Of a stretch of DNA of 64,000 nt, positions 1 through 8,220 are shown in pieces. Position numbers and translations under genes: made by a program. This DNA is from DATFDN01 sp963818885 (GTDB taxonomy: Bacteria > Pseudomonadota > Alphaproteobacteria > Acetobacterales > Acetobacteraceae). The notes below the pieces were generated by a model. That model did no database searches and had not been told where the DNA came from. It saw only the letters and a list, made by a program, of their open reading frames with translations. The stretch spans positions 1,364,001 through 1,428,000 of the forward strand of contig CAWFTP010000003.1 of NCBI GenBank assembly GCA_963818885.1. The letters run 5' to 3'. How positions within the stretch are numbered: the stretch's first letter is position 1; every line of letters starts with the position of its first letter.

Positions 1-1102
1 GCTGGACGCCTATCTCACCGCCGACCCCTACTCGCGCGTTGCCTGCGAGACGCTGGTGACCACCAACCGCGTGGTACTGGCGGGCGAGACGCGCGGCCCC
101 GAATCAGTCACCGCCGACAAACTGGAAGGCCTCGCGCGCGACGCCATCAAGGACATCGGCTACGATCAGCCCGGCTTCTCCTGGCGCGACGCGAAGATCG
201 AGGTCCTGCTGCACCGCCAGTCCTCCGACATCGCCCAAGGCGTCGACGCCGCCGGCAACAAGGACGAGGGGGCGGGCGATCAGGGCATCATGTTCGGCTA
301 TGCCTGCCGCGAGACCGACGGGCTGATGCCGGCGCCGCTCTATTATTCCCACCTGATCCTGCGGCGGATGAGCGAGCTGCGCCGCAAGGGCGACCGCGCC
401 GCCGCCGGGCTTCTGCCCGACGCCAAGAGCCAGGTCACCCTTCGCTATATCGACGGCAAGCCGGTCGAGGCCACCAGCGTCGTCGTCTCCACCCAGCACG
501 AGGAGGAGCTGGACCAGGAGCGGGTGAAGGCGCTGGTGTGCGCCGATCGTGGAGGCGGCGCTGCCGCGCGGCTGGATGCCGCCCGACCGCGAGTTCTACG
601 TCAACCCGACCGGCAAGTTCGTCATCGGCGGCCCGGACGGCGATTGCGGCCTGACCGGGCGCAAGATCATCGTCGACACCTATGGCGGCGCCGCCCCGCA
701 TGGCGGCGGCGCGTTCAGCGGCAAGGACCCGACCAAGGTCGACCGCTCCGGCGCCTATGCCTGCCGCTACCTCGCCAAGAACGTCGTCGCCGCCGGGCTC
801 GCCGACCGCTGCACCTTGCAGATCAGCTACGCGATCGGCGTGTCGCACCCGCTCTCGGTCTATGTCGACCTGCACGGTACCGGGCGCGATGTCGACGAGG
901 CGCGGCTCGAGCGCATTTTGCGCGAGCTGATGAACCTGACACCGCGCGGCATCCGCGAGCACCTGCGCCTCAGCCGTCCCATCTACGCCCCGGCCTCCGC
1001 CTACGGCCATTTCGGCCGCGAGCCCGATGAGGTGAAGGGCACGTTCACGTGGGAGAAGACGGACCTCGTGCCGGCCAGCTCAAGGCGGCGTTCAGCCGAT
1101 AG
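1..1102 (+). CDS. metK: S-adenosylmethionine synthetase (5' truncated, two compensating indels)
   Basis: MetK makes S-adenosylmethionine from ATP and methionine in the cytosol. The window opens inside the N-terminal domain. Recognisable family segments are GDQGIMFGYA at about 270-300, the VSTQHEEE segment near 490, the GGPDGDCGLTGRKIIVDTYGG stretch split around 630-690 (the glycine-rich ATP/methionine loop), HGGGAFSGKDPTKVDRS near 710-750, and the C-terminal FTWEKTDLVPA near 1050. The frame changes by +1 near 540 and returns by -1 near 1073; after the second shift the protein ends LKAAFSR and stops at 1100-1102. Two opposite indels in an essential gene with intact flanking homology point to sequencing error rather than decay. 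trmB follows immediately. Confidence 0.93.
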
Positions 1103-1104
1103 GG

Positions 1105-1836
1105 CTCAAGCCGCCGCCCGAGCGCCTCTACGGGCGCCAGCGCGGCCACGCGCTGCGTCCCCGCCAGGAGACGCTGCTCCGCGAATCCCTCCCGCGCTTC
1201 GCCTTCTCACCCGACCACGCCGCGCATCCTCTCGACGCCTTCGGCCCGGGGATGCGTACGCTCGCGGTCGAGATCGGCGCCGGCGGGGGTGAGCACGCCA
1301 TTGCGGTATCCGCGGCTCACCCGCAGGCGGCGCTGATCGCCTGCGAGGTCTACCAGAACGGCATCTGCTCGCTGCTCTCGCGTTTGGTGCCGGAAGGACG
1401 CGAGGCGGACGCCGAGCCGCCCGCCAATTTGCGCCTCTGGGCCACGGACGGGCGAGTGCTGCTCCGCCTACTGCCCGACCGCTCGCTCGATGGGCTGTTC
1501 CTTCTCTTCCCCGATCCCTGGCCCAAGGCCCGCCACGCCAAGCGGCGCTTCGTACATCCGGCGATGCTTTCAGAGCTTGGGCGGCTGCTGAAGCCGGGCG
1601 CCGAGTGGCGGGTGGCGAGCGACGACCCGACGTATCAGGATTGGGCGACGGAGGTGATGCGCGGCGCGCGGGCCCTGTTCGCGACGGACGGCCCCGTTTC
1701 GGCCCGTCCACCGGACTGGCCCCCCACCCGCTACGAGGCGAAAGCTCTCCGCGCTGGACGTCAGCCGCGTTACTGGCGCTTCACTCGCACGAACGCCCCC
1801 TTGAGCGCGGTTGCCGGACGGCGCGACGGCGATTAG
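1105..1836 (+). CDS. trmB: tRNA (guanine-N7)-methyltransferase
   Basis: TrmB methylates G46 in the variable loop of tRNAs using SAM. The frame contains the family N-terminal signature RLYGRQRG at about 1125, the SAM-binding motif VEIGAGGGEH at about 1264-1293, the hallmark DPWPKARHAKRRFV at about 1510-1551 and a C-terminal TRYEAKALRAGR...YWRF segment. The homology begins at 1105, only two bases after the metK stop, yet there is no ATG, GTG or TTG in frame between there and ATG 1252, which is too far inside the domain. The true start is therefore either lost to an indel or lies in the metK tail. The metK-trmB order is known in Acetobacteraceae and suggests one operon. Confidence 0.9.
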   Translation, partial: LKPPPERLYGRQRGHALRPRQETLLRESLPRFAFSPDHAAHPLDAFGPGMRTLAVEIGAGGGEHAIAVSAAHPQAALIACEVYQNGICSLLSRLVPEGREADAEPPANLRLWATDGRVLLRLLPDRSLDGLFLLFPDPWPKARHAKRRFVHPAMLSELGRLLKPGAEWRVASDDPTYQDWATEVMRGARALFATDGPVSARPPDWPPTRYEAKALRAGRQPRYWRFTRTNAPLSAVAGRRDGD

Positions 1837-1872
1837 CAAAGGCCACCGAAAAATCCAGGAAGGATCCTCGCC

Positions 1873-3030
1873 GTGGCGGAATCAGCGGCCACCGATCTCA
1901 GGTTGCGGCAGCGAGATTTTCTGGCGGATCTCAGCACCGAGGCGCTGCGCAGCCGAGACATCGACCATCTGCTCACCGAAGGCTGCCGCCTGGTCGCCCA
2001 AGGCATGGATGTGCAGTTCTGCAAGGTTCTCGAGCTGCTGCCCGACAAGCGAGGCCTGCTGGTCCGCGCCGGCGTCGGCTGGCATCCGGGGGTGGTGGGC
2101 CACGCCGTGCTTCGCGCCGATGACGGCTCCCCGGCCGGCCACGCCTTGCGAACCGAAGAGCCCGTCATCTCCAACAATCTCCCTGAGGAGACGCGCTTTC
2201 GTACGCCGGAGCTGCTGCTGGAACACGGCGTCCGCCGGGCGATGAACGTGATCCTGCGTGGCGACGGCGAGCCGTTCGGCGTGCTGGAGGCGGACAGCCA
2301 GAAACCCGGCGACTTCTCCCCCGACGACATCTCGTTCCTGTGCGCGGCGGCCAATGTGCTGGGCGTGGCGATCGAGCGCGGGCGGCGCGAGGCGGAGCTG
2401 CAACGGGAAATTCGCCAGCGCGAGATCCTGGTGCGCGAGGCGGACCATCGCATCAAGAACTCGCTCCAGCTCGTCGCCAGCCTGCTGACGCTGCAGCGCT
2501 CCCGCCTCAAGCTGCCGGAAGCCGTGGCCGCCCTCGACCAAGCGATCGCCCGCGTGTTCACCGTCGCCGAAACCCATCGTGCGCTGCTCGAAAGCGCCGA
2601 TCTGCGCACCGTCGTGCTTGGCCGTATGCTTGCCGACATCTGCGAGCATCTCGGCCAGCTCAGCAACACGGTAGCGATCGGCTGCACTTGCGAGGCGGGG
2701 ATCGAGATGGACGCCGAGCGCGCCATTCCGCTCGGCCTGATCGTGAGCGAGCTGCTGACCAACGCCTTCCGCCACGCCTATCCGCCGGGAGTGCGCGGGA
2801 TGGTCCGGGTACGCGCCGATCGCGAGGGGGACGCGATCACCGTGACGGTCTCCGACGAGGGTGTGGGCATCGCCAAGGACGTCGAGCCCGCCGCGGGCAC
2901 GGAGCGTAGTCTGGGTTCAACGATCGTCCAGGCCCTGCTGCGCCAGATCAAGGCGGACTTCTCGGTCAGCTCCGAACCTGGCAAAGGCTCGGCCTTCACC
3001 CTGCGGCTGCCGCTGAAAACCGAGACGTAG
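1873..3030 (+). CDS. GAF-domain sensor histidine kinase of the HWE/HisKA_2 class
   Basis: This is a 385-residue soluble kinase with no membrane segment. A GAF-like sensor domain spans about residues 20-165. It is followed by a HisKA_2 dimerisation helix with the phospho-acceptor His192 in EADHRIKNSLQLVASLL, then an HWE/HATPase domain with the N box SELLTNAFRHAYP (Asn297) and a G box DEGVGI at 328-333. Kinases of this class often serve light, redox or general stress responses in alphaproteobacteria, but the ligand cannot be read here. The start is GTG 1873, preceded by AGGAAGGA at eight bases. No partner regulator is adjacent; the stand-alone receiver at 4300 is a possible partner, which is inference. 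Its 3' end overlaps the convergent acyltransferase gene by 35 bases. Confidence 0.88.
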   Translation: MAESAATDLRLRQRDFLADLSTEALRSRDIDHLLTEGCRLVAQGMDVQFCKVLELLPDKRGLLVRAGVGWHPGVVGHAVLRADDGSPAGHALRTEEPVISNNLPEETRFRTPELLLEHGVRRAMNVILRGDGEPFGVLEADSQKPGDFSPDDISFLCAAANVLGVAIERGRREAELQREIRQREILVREADHRIKNSLQLVASLLTLQRSRLKLPEAVAALDQAIARVFTVAETHRALLESADLRTVVLGRMLADICEHLGQLSNTVAIGCTCEAGIEMDAERAIPLGLIVSELLTNAFRHAYPPGVRGMVRVRADREGDAITVTVSDEGVGIAKDVEPAAGTERSLGSTIVQALLRQIKADFSVSSEPGKGSAFTLRLPLKTET

Positions 3031-4141
3031 CCCGGCCCAGGGCGGCCCGCCCCGCGCGCAGCGCGGGCGTCTCCACGTAAAGATGCAGCAGCCAAGCGGC
3101 GCCGAGCGGCAGCAGGATTCCGCCCGGCACCCAGACCGCGGTGAACAGCCATCCGTCGCCCGCCGCCCAGCGGGCAAGCACAAGTCCTAGCACCTTCTGC
3201 ACCGGCTCGTTCGCCAGATAGATCGAGTAGGAGGCAGCGCCGGCGACGAGCAGCGGGCGCGTGCGCAGGACGGCCGCGAGCCAGCCCAGCGGTGCGGGCG
3301 AGGCGCCGCGCTGGGCGAGCAGGCAGGCGGTCCAGACCACGGGCACGGCGAGCTTTCCGGCTCCGCCTTGAAGGAGGCAGAGTGCGAGCGCCGCGACGAG
3401 CACGCCCAGGAAGCGCTGGGACGCATGCGCCGCCGGGTCGAGGCACCAAGCCGCGCTCGCGATGCCGAGGGCAAAATACTGCGCCTTGTTGGGCAGGAAC
3501 GCCTTGCTGAACTGCCAGTCGGCGGGTCCCACCCGGCTCCAGAGGACGGCAGCGAGCGACACCGCGAGGAACAGCCGCGCGGCGGTGCCGAGGCTTTTCG
3601 CCGGGCTGTGGAATGCTTGCAGAACGGGGGTCAGGCTCGCGATCACGGCGTAGAACTGCCACTCCGTGCTCAGGCTCCAGGCGCAACCCAGGAAGCTGAT
3701 CCAGGCGTTCGGCAGCATCGCGTGAGGCATCAGCCCATGCGTCATCGTGAGATGCATGCCGATCTCGGCGAGCCACTGATCCGGCCATCCCGTCGACCAC
3801 ACGGCCCGCCCGGGATCGTCCGCCGCGACCCAGGGCATCCAGGGCAGCGCGTCGGGCAGCGGCTGCACCGCGACCGCGACCAGGAACACTGCGAGGAACG
3901 CGGGCATGGTGCGGATCGCACGGGCAAGCAGGAAACGGACGCGGTCGTAGTCGAAGCTCTCCAGCGAGCGGACGATCACCATCCCGCTCAGCACGAAGAA
4001 GAGGTCGACCGCCGCCTCGCCATGGGCGAACACCAGCCGCAGCCACGCCGGCAGCAGCGTGAACGCCGCCATGTGCGAGACCAGGACGTAGAGGGCCAGC
4101 ACGCCGCGCAGTCCGTCCAGGCATTCGAGCCGCCGAGCCAC
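2996..4141 (-). CDS. Acyltransferase family 3 membrane protein (OafA/NodX-like)
   Basis: The protein is about 381 residues with roughly ten hydrophobic helices. The N-terminus has the family signature ECLDGLRGVLALYVLVSH, with the conserved His of the catalytic region, and FFVLSGMVI lies near residue 55. Acyltransferase 3 proteins transfer acetyl or other acyl groups to sugars of exported polysaccharides at the inner membrane. Two GTG codons compete as start: the upstream one (4147) lies inside a GGAGG motif, whereas GTG 4141 has that GGAGG at proper spacing, so 4141 is preferred. The gene is monocistronic and faces away from the response regulator at 4300. The acceptor substrate is unknown. 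Confidence 0.85.
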   Translation of the reverse strand: MARRLECLDGLRGVLALYVLVSHMAAFTLLPAWLRLVFAHGEAAVDLFFVLSGMVIVRSLESFDYDRVRFLLARAIRTMPAFLAVFLVAVAVQPLPDALPWMPWVAADDPGRAVWSTGWPDQWLAEIGMHLTMTHGLMPHAMLPNAWISFLGCAWSLSTEWQFYAVIASLTPVLQAFHSPAKSLGTAARLFLAVSLAAVLWSRVGPADWQFSKAFLPNKAQYFALGIASAAWCLDPAAHASQRFLGVLVAALALCLLQGGAGKLAVPVVWTACLLAQRGASPAPLGWLAAVLRTRPLLVAGAASYSIYLANEPVQKVLGLVLARWAAGDGWLFTAVWVPGGILLPLGAAWLLHLYVETPALRAGRAALGRATSRFSAAAAG

Positions 4142-4205
4142 GTCCACCTCCGGGACAAGGCTGGCATGCAGCGATTAACAAACGGTCAAACCTTTGGGAT
4201 CACTA

Positions 4206-4222
4206 CCGGAAGTGTGTTCCGG
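4206..4222. promoter_or_regulatory. Perfect inverted repeat in divergent promoter region
   Basis: CCGGAA and TTCCGG form perfect 6-base arms around a 5-base spacer (GTGTG). The repeat lies between the divergently transcribed acyltransferase and response regulator genes, 78 bases before the chosen start of the latter, in a locally AT-richer stretch. The location and symmetry suggest a binding site for a dimeric regulator. Which protein binds is not visible. Confidence 0.4.
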
Positions 4223-4299
4223 CCCACAGGAAAAGCGATTAGGCGCGACCCACCTTGACACGTATGCAAGGGATGTTGCCGGTTCCAGAAAGGTCCTCG

Positions 4300-4713
4300 A
4301 TGATGTCATCGCGGGAGACGCGAGCGACGGAGAGCTTGCGTGTCCTCCTGGTTGAAGACGAGGAGCTCGTCGCCGAGCTGTTCGCCGAGACCCTGCTCGA
4401 GGACGGCCACGACGTCGTGACTGCCGGGGACGGCGAAGAGGCGCTTGCCCTTTTTCACGAGGCGAAGGCGCAGGGCCGGCCCTATGACGTCGTGGTGACC
4501 GACATGCGGATGCCGCGCATGGATGGCATGACCTTGACCATCCGGCTGCGCAAGGAGCGGCCGAAGCTGCCGGTGGTCGTCGTCAGCGGCTACGCCCCGC
4601 CGGAGCAGTTCTCCGCCCTCAGTGCTCGCCAAGGCGGCCCGCTCGTTCTGCTGCCGAAGCCGGTCAGCCTCTCCCGCCTGCGCAGTGAGGTCCGGCGGGC
4701 AGCGGCGCATTAG
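4300..4713 (+). CDS. Stand-alone CheY-like response regulator
   Basis: This is a single receiver domain of 137 residues with no output domain. The acidic pocket EDE is at 19-21, the phospho-acceptor Asp68 lies in VVVTDMRMPRMDG, the switch Ser96 in VVVVSGY, and the conserved Lys120 in LLPKP. Such regulators act through protein-protein contact or as phosphorelay intermediates. The open frame extends to a TTG at 4255, but ATG 4300 has an AGAAAGG motif seven bases upstream and is preferred. There is no kinase in the same operon; the HWE kinase 1.3 kb upstream is the nearest candidate partner. Confidence 0.87.
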   Translation: MMSSRETRATESLRVLLVEDEELVAELFAETLLEDGHDVVTAGDGEEALALFHEAKAQGRPYDVVVTDMRMPRMDGMTLTIRLRKERPKLPVVVVSGYAPPEQFSALSARQGGPLVLLPKPVSLSRLRSEVRRAAAH

Positions 4714-4767
4714 TCCAGGGCTGGCGGATTCTACATCGGAACCTAAATCGGCGGGTGCCTGCCCTGT

Positions 4768-4823
4768 CGAACTGTACAATGAAGCCTTCGACGAGCGCCT
4801 AACAGCCCGAAATTGTACGTTCG
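4768..4823. other. Long inverted repeat between convergent genes
   Basis: CGAACTGTACAAT (4768-4780) is matched by ATTGTACGTTCG (4812-4823), complementary over twelve positions with one bulged base and a 31-base loop. It lies in the 151-base gap between the convergent response regulator and livF genes, a stretch noticeably AT-richer than the genes. There is no T-run after the stem, so a classical terminator is not shown. It could be a bidirectional transcription barrier or a remnant end of a mobile element. Confidence 0.4.
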
Positions 4824-4864
4824 CCATTTCACCACCCGAAACGGCGTATGCTGACGGGGGCACC

Positions 4865-5587
4865 CTACAGCGCCGCCCCCAGATACGCCCGGTGCAAATC
4901 CGGGTTCTCGCCGATCTCGCGCGCCGTGCCAGACAGCACCGTCCGCCCCGTCTGGATCACGCTCGCCGTGTCGGCGATCTCAAGCGCCAGCTCCATCGAC
5001 TGCTCGGCCAGCAGCAAGGTCAGCCCCTCGGCGCGCAGCCGGGCCAGCGTCTCGTACATCGCATCCACCACCGTGGGCGCCAGCCCGAGGCTCGGCTCAT
5101 CCAGCATCAGCAGCTTCGGCTCGCTCATCAGCGCGCGCCCGACCGCCAGCATCTGCCGCTCCCCGCCCGACAGCGTGCCCGCCAGTTGCCGGCGCCGCTC
5201 GGCAAGCCGGGGGAACAGGGTGAACACTCGCTCCAGCAGAGGCGCGAACCGCCGCCGGTCGGCGAGCGTAGTCGCCCCCAGCCGCAGGTTCTGCTCCACC
5301 GTCTGGGTCACGAACAGCCGCCAGCCCTCGGGCGACAGCGCGATCCCGCGCGCCACCACGGCGTGCGCGGGGGCCCCCTCGATCCGCTCGCCGCGCCACT
5401 CGATCGTCCCGCCCGCCGACCGCACCAGCCCGGCGAGCGCGTTCAGCGTCGTCGTCTTACCGGCGCCATTGGAGCCGAGCAAAGCGACCGCCGCCCCCTC
5501 CGCCACCTCGAAGGAAACGTCCGCCACGCCCACCAGGTCGCCGTAGCGCACCGCGAGATGGGAGACGCGCAGCAGCGGCGCGGTCAT
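4865..5587 (-). CDS. livF: Branched-chain amino acid-type ABC transporter ATPase LivF
   Basis: LivF is one of two ATPases that energise HAAT-family import. The 240-residue protein has Walker A GSNGAGKT at 38-45, the ABC signature LSGGERQ at 139-145, Walker B LLMLDEP at 159-165 and the H-loop region replaced by AEQSME, as is normal in LivF. It is the last gene of the minus-strand order livK-H-M-G-F. Its ATG 5587 overlaps the livG stop by four bases, indicating translational coupling. The actual substrate (leucine-type amino acids, amides, urea or aromatic acids) cannot be decided from the ATPase. Confidence 0.93.
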   Translation of the reverse strand: MTAPLLRVSHLAVRYGDLVGVADVSFEVAEGAAVALLGSNGAGKTTTLNALAGLVRSAGGTIEWRGERIEGAPAHAVVARGIALSPEGWRLFVTQTVEQNLRLGATTLADRRRFAPLLERVFTLFPRLAERRRQLAGTLSGGERQMLAVGRALMSEPKLLMLDEPSLGLAPTVVDAMYETLARLRAEGLTLLLAEQSMELALEIADTASVIQTGRTVLSGTAREIGENPDLHRAYLGAAL

Positions 5588-6303
5588 CGCCGCGCGCGCT
5601 TGCCGAGATAGGCGGTGATCACCTCGGTGTTCGACGTCACCTCCGCTGGCGTGCCGTCGGCGATCACTCTTCCCTGGTTGAACACCAGCACACGCCGCGT
5701 CAGCTGATGGATCACCTCCATGATGTGCTCGACCACGACCAGCGTGATGCCGCGCGCGTGGATGCGCCGCACCAGTTCGATCGCCGCGTCCACCTCGTTC
5801 GACGGCAATCCGGCGAGCGCCTCATCCAGCAGCAGCAGCACCGGCTCGGTCGCAAGGGCGCGCGCGATCTCCAACCGCTTGCGCCCCGGCGTGCCGAGCG
5901 AGCGCGCCGGCACATGGGCACGCTCGGCAAGCCCGGTGAACGTCAGCACCTCGTCCGCCTTCTCCTCCGCAGCGCGCCTGTGCGCATGGCGCAGGAAGGC
6001 GCCGACCATCACGTTCTCCCGGACCGTCATGTTGTCGAACACGATCGGCACCTGGAACGTACGCGCGAGCCCCAGCCGCGCATGCGCGTCGGGCGACAGG
6101 GCGGTGACATCGGTATCGCGAAAGCGGATCGTCCCTTCGGTCGGCTTGGTGTCGCCGGACAGGCAATTGAAGAACGTGCTCTTGCCCGCGCCGTTTGGCC
6201 CGATCAGGCCGAGCAGCTCGGATTCCTCCAGCATCAGGTCGGCGTGCTCCACCGCGTGGAACGCACCGAACGCCTTGACGATGCCGCGCGCCTCAAGCAG
6301 CAC
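5584..6303 (-). CDS. livG: Branched-chain amino acid-type ABC transporter ATPase LivG
   Basis: This 239-residue ATPase has Walker A GPNGAGKS at 35-42, a Q-loop in TFQVPIVFDNMTVRENV, Walker B LLLLDEALAGL near 156-166 and the switch His in VVVEHIMEV. The ABC signature is unusual: SLGTPGRKRLEIARAL stands where most LivG proteins have LSYG(D/E)QR. This is either a subfamily variant or a local sequence error, and the frame is open on both sides. The GTG start at 6303 lies 11 bases inside the livM end. It pairs with LivF and the LivHM permeases. Confidence 0.92.
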   Translation of the reverse strand: MLLEARGIVKAFGAFHAVEHADLMLEESELLGLIGPNGAGKSTFFNCLSGDTKPTEGTIRFRDTDVTALSPDAHARLGLARTFQVPIVFDNMTVRENVMVGAFLRHAHRRAAEEKADEVLTFTGLAERAHVPARSLGTPGRKRLEIARALATEPVLLLLDEALAGLPSNEVDAAIELVRRIHARGITLVVVEHIMEVIHQLTRRVLVFNQGRVIADGTPAEVTSNTEVITAYLGKRARR

Positions 6304-7260
6304 GGCGCACTCGCCCGCGGCTGAGAAGCCGCCACCACTCCGCGACGCCGCCCGGGCTGAAGCGGGCGATCAGCATGATGATGACGCCGTAGATGACGTA
6401 TGCCGCGCCGCTCCGTCCGCCGCCGAAGAGCGCATTGCTCGCTTCCGCCAGCGGCACCAGGATGATCGCCCCGATCAGCGGCCCGAACAGTGTTCCCGCG
6501 CCGCCAAGCGCCGCCATCACCACCATGTTGACCGAGATCAGCACGCCGAAGCCGCTGTCGGGATCGATGAATCCGACCATTACCGCGTACAGCGACCCGG
6601 CGAGCGCGGTGAACGCGCCGGAGATCAGCAGCGCGTACAGCTTGTAGCGCCGGATCGGCACGCCGAGACTCTCCGCCGCCCGCTCGCCGGAGCCGAGCGC
6701 GCGCAGATAGAACCCCATCCGCCGGCGCTGCATCTGATGCGTGACGAACAGCAGGATGCCCAGCACGACAAGGAAGATCGCGTAGTACGGCAAGGAGCCG
6801 CGAAACAGCAGATCGGCGACGAGTTCGCGGCGCCGCCGGTCCCATCAACCCGATCGCGCCGCCGGCGAAGTTCCAGCTGATGACCAGCAGCTCGGCGAGT
6901 GCGGCGATCGCGAAGGTCGCCATCGAGAAATAGTGCCCGCGCAGCCGAAAGCTCGGCAGCCCGACGATGACGGAGATCGCGACGCTCGCGACCATCCCGA
7001 CCGGCGCGCCGAGGATCGGCGGCAGGCCGAGCTTGGTGAATACCAGCAGCGCCGAATAGGCGCCGACGCCGAAATAGACCGAGTGCCCGAAGGAGACTTG
7101 CCCCGCATAGCCGCCCAGCACGTTCCAGGCCGAGGCCGAGATCGCGGCAAGGATCGACCAGCGCGGCGACCCGCTCGATAGAACGGGCTGAAGCTCACGA
7201 AGGGCGAGAGCAACAGCAGGACCAGCACCAACGCCGGGCAGGGAGTCGCGCGTGCCTCAT
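6293..7260 (-). CDS. livM: Branched-chain amino acid-type ABC permease LivM (frameshifted)
   Basis: The gene is spread over three reading frames. It starts at ATG 7260, which overlaps the livH stop (ATGA). The first hydrophobic segment LVLVLLLLSPFVSFSPFY (about 7230-7180) is followed after a shift by SPRWSILAAISASAWNVLGGYAGQ and VSFGHSVYFGVGAYSALL, the LivM signature. After a third shift near 6830 it continues as RELVADLLFRGSLPYYAIF and MQRRRMGFYLRALG...AAESLGV, the EAA-like cytoplasmic loop. It ends at 6293, overlapping livG by 11 bases. At least three single-base indels within 970 bases, with homology retained throughout, suggest sequence error. The product would be a membrane permease subunit with about eight to ten helices. 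Confidence 0.87.
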
Positions 7261-8117
7261 GCGCGGCCCAGCAGGCCCTGCGGCCTGACCCACAGCAGCG
7301 CGACGAACAGCCCGTAGACCACGACGTCCTTCATCGGCGGCCCGAGCCAGAACGCCGAAAGGGACTCGATCACGCCGATCACCAGCCCGGCGATCAGCGC
7401 GCCCGGCACGCTGCCGAATCCGCCCAGGCAGACGGTGACGAAGGCGATCAGCGTGAACGCGTCGCCGACCGTGGGCGAGACATAGAAGAACAGCGCGATC
7501 AGCGCGCCCGCGACTCCCGGTCGACGCTGCACCCAGCCCCCAGGCGAGCGCCTGCATCGGATCGGGCCGGATGCCGACCAGCGCCGCGGCGGTGCGGTCC
7601 TCGGAAACAGCGAGCATCCGGCTGCCGATGATCGGTGCGCGTCAGCAGCAGGTGCATGCCCATCGTCAGCACCAGCGCGGTCGCGCCCGGCGATCAGCTG
7701 CGCGGCCGATAGCCTTATGCCGCCCAGATCATAGACGCCGCCCACCAGCGTGTTGGGCAGGGAGACGAAATTCGCCGAGAACAGCCAGAGCGCGCCGTAC
7801 TGCATCACCAGCGCGAGCCCGAAGGTGGAGATGATCTGCGCCAGCATCGGCCCGCGCATCACGTGGCGCACCAGCGCGACATAGACCAGCACGCCGAAGC
7901 CGAACAGCAGGATGGCGGCGACCGGTACGAAGAACACCGGCCCCAGGCCCGCCAGGGTGAAGGCGAAGAACGCCACGTACATCGCCAGCATGACGAAGTC
8001 GCCGTGCGCGAAGTTGATGACGTTCATCATCCCCCAGATCAGCGTCAGCCCGGAGGAAAACAGCGCATAGACGGCGCCGAGCAGCAGCCCGTCGACGATC
8101 AGCTGCAGCAGGATCAT
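7257..8117 (-). CDS. livH: Branched-chain amino acid-type ABC permease LivH (internally frameshifted)
   Basis: ATG 8117 begins MILLQLIVDGLLLGAVYAL, followed by the LivH hallmark GLTLIWGMMNVINFAHGDF. The open frame continues to the stop at 7257, but between about 7700 and 7500 the frame-true protein lies in another frame, where SEDRTAAALVGIRPDPMQALAWGLGAAS is readable; this is the EAA loop. The original frame then resumes at AGALIALFFYVSP. Indels therefore compensate inside the gene. The C-terminus VRPQGLLGR is typical. The stop overlaps the livM ATG. Upstream is a palindromic repeat, then livK. Confidence 0.88.
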   Translation of the reverse strand: MILLQLIVDGLLLGAVYALFSSGLTLIWGMMNVINFAHGDFVMLAMYVAFFAFTLAGLGPVFFVPVAAILLFGFGVLVYVALVRHVMRGPMLAQIISTFGLALVMQYGALWLFSANFVSLPNTLVGGVYDLGGIRLSAAQLIAGRDRAGADDGHAPAADAHRSSAAGCSLFPRTAPPRRWSASGPIRCRRSPGGWVQRRPGVAGALIALFFYVSPTVGDAFTLIAFVTVCLGGFGSVPGALIAGLVIGVIESLSAFWLGPPMKDVVVYGLFVALLWVRPQGLLGRA

Positions 8118-8137
8118 GCGGTGCGTGACACCCGCAA

Positions 8138-8199
8138 CCCCCACCTCACCCTAGCCCTCTCCGCCCCCGAGGGCGGAGAGGGCCGGGGTGAGTTGGGGG
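8138..8199. repeat. Intergenic palindromic repeat (CCTCTCC/GGAGAGG family), copy 1
   Basis: Nested inverted arms are visible: CCCCC at 8138-8142 with GGGGG at 8195-8199, CTCACC with GGTGAG, and a central CCCTCTCCGCCC facing GGGCGGAGAGGG around a CCGA turn. It fills the gap between livK and livH, and could attenuate or protect the mRNA between the highly expressed binding-protein gene and the permease genes, as REP elements do in other operons. That function is inference. Confidence 0.75.
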
Positions 8200-8220
8200 A
8201 AACACCGAGGCGGAGGCGGA

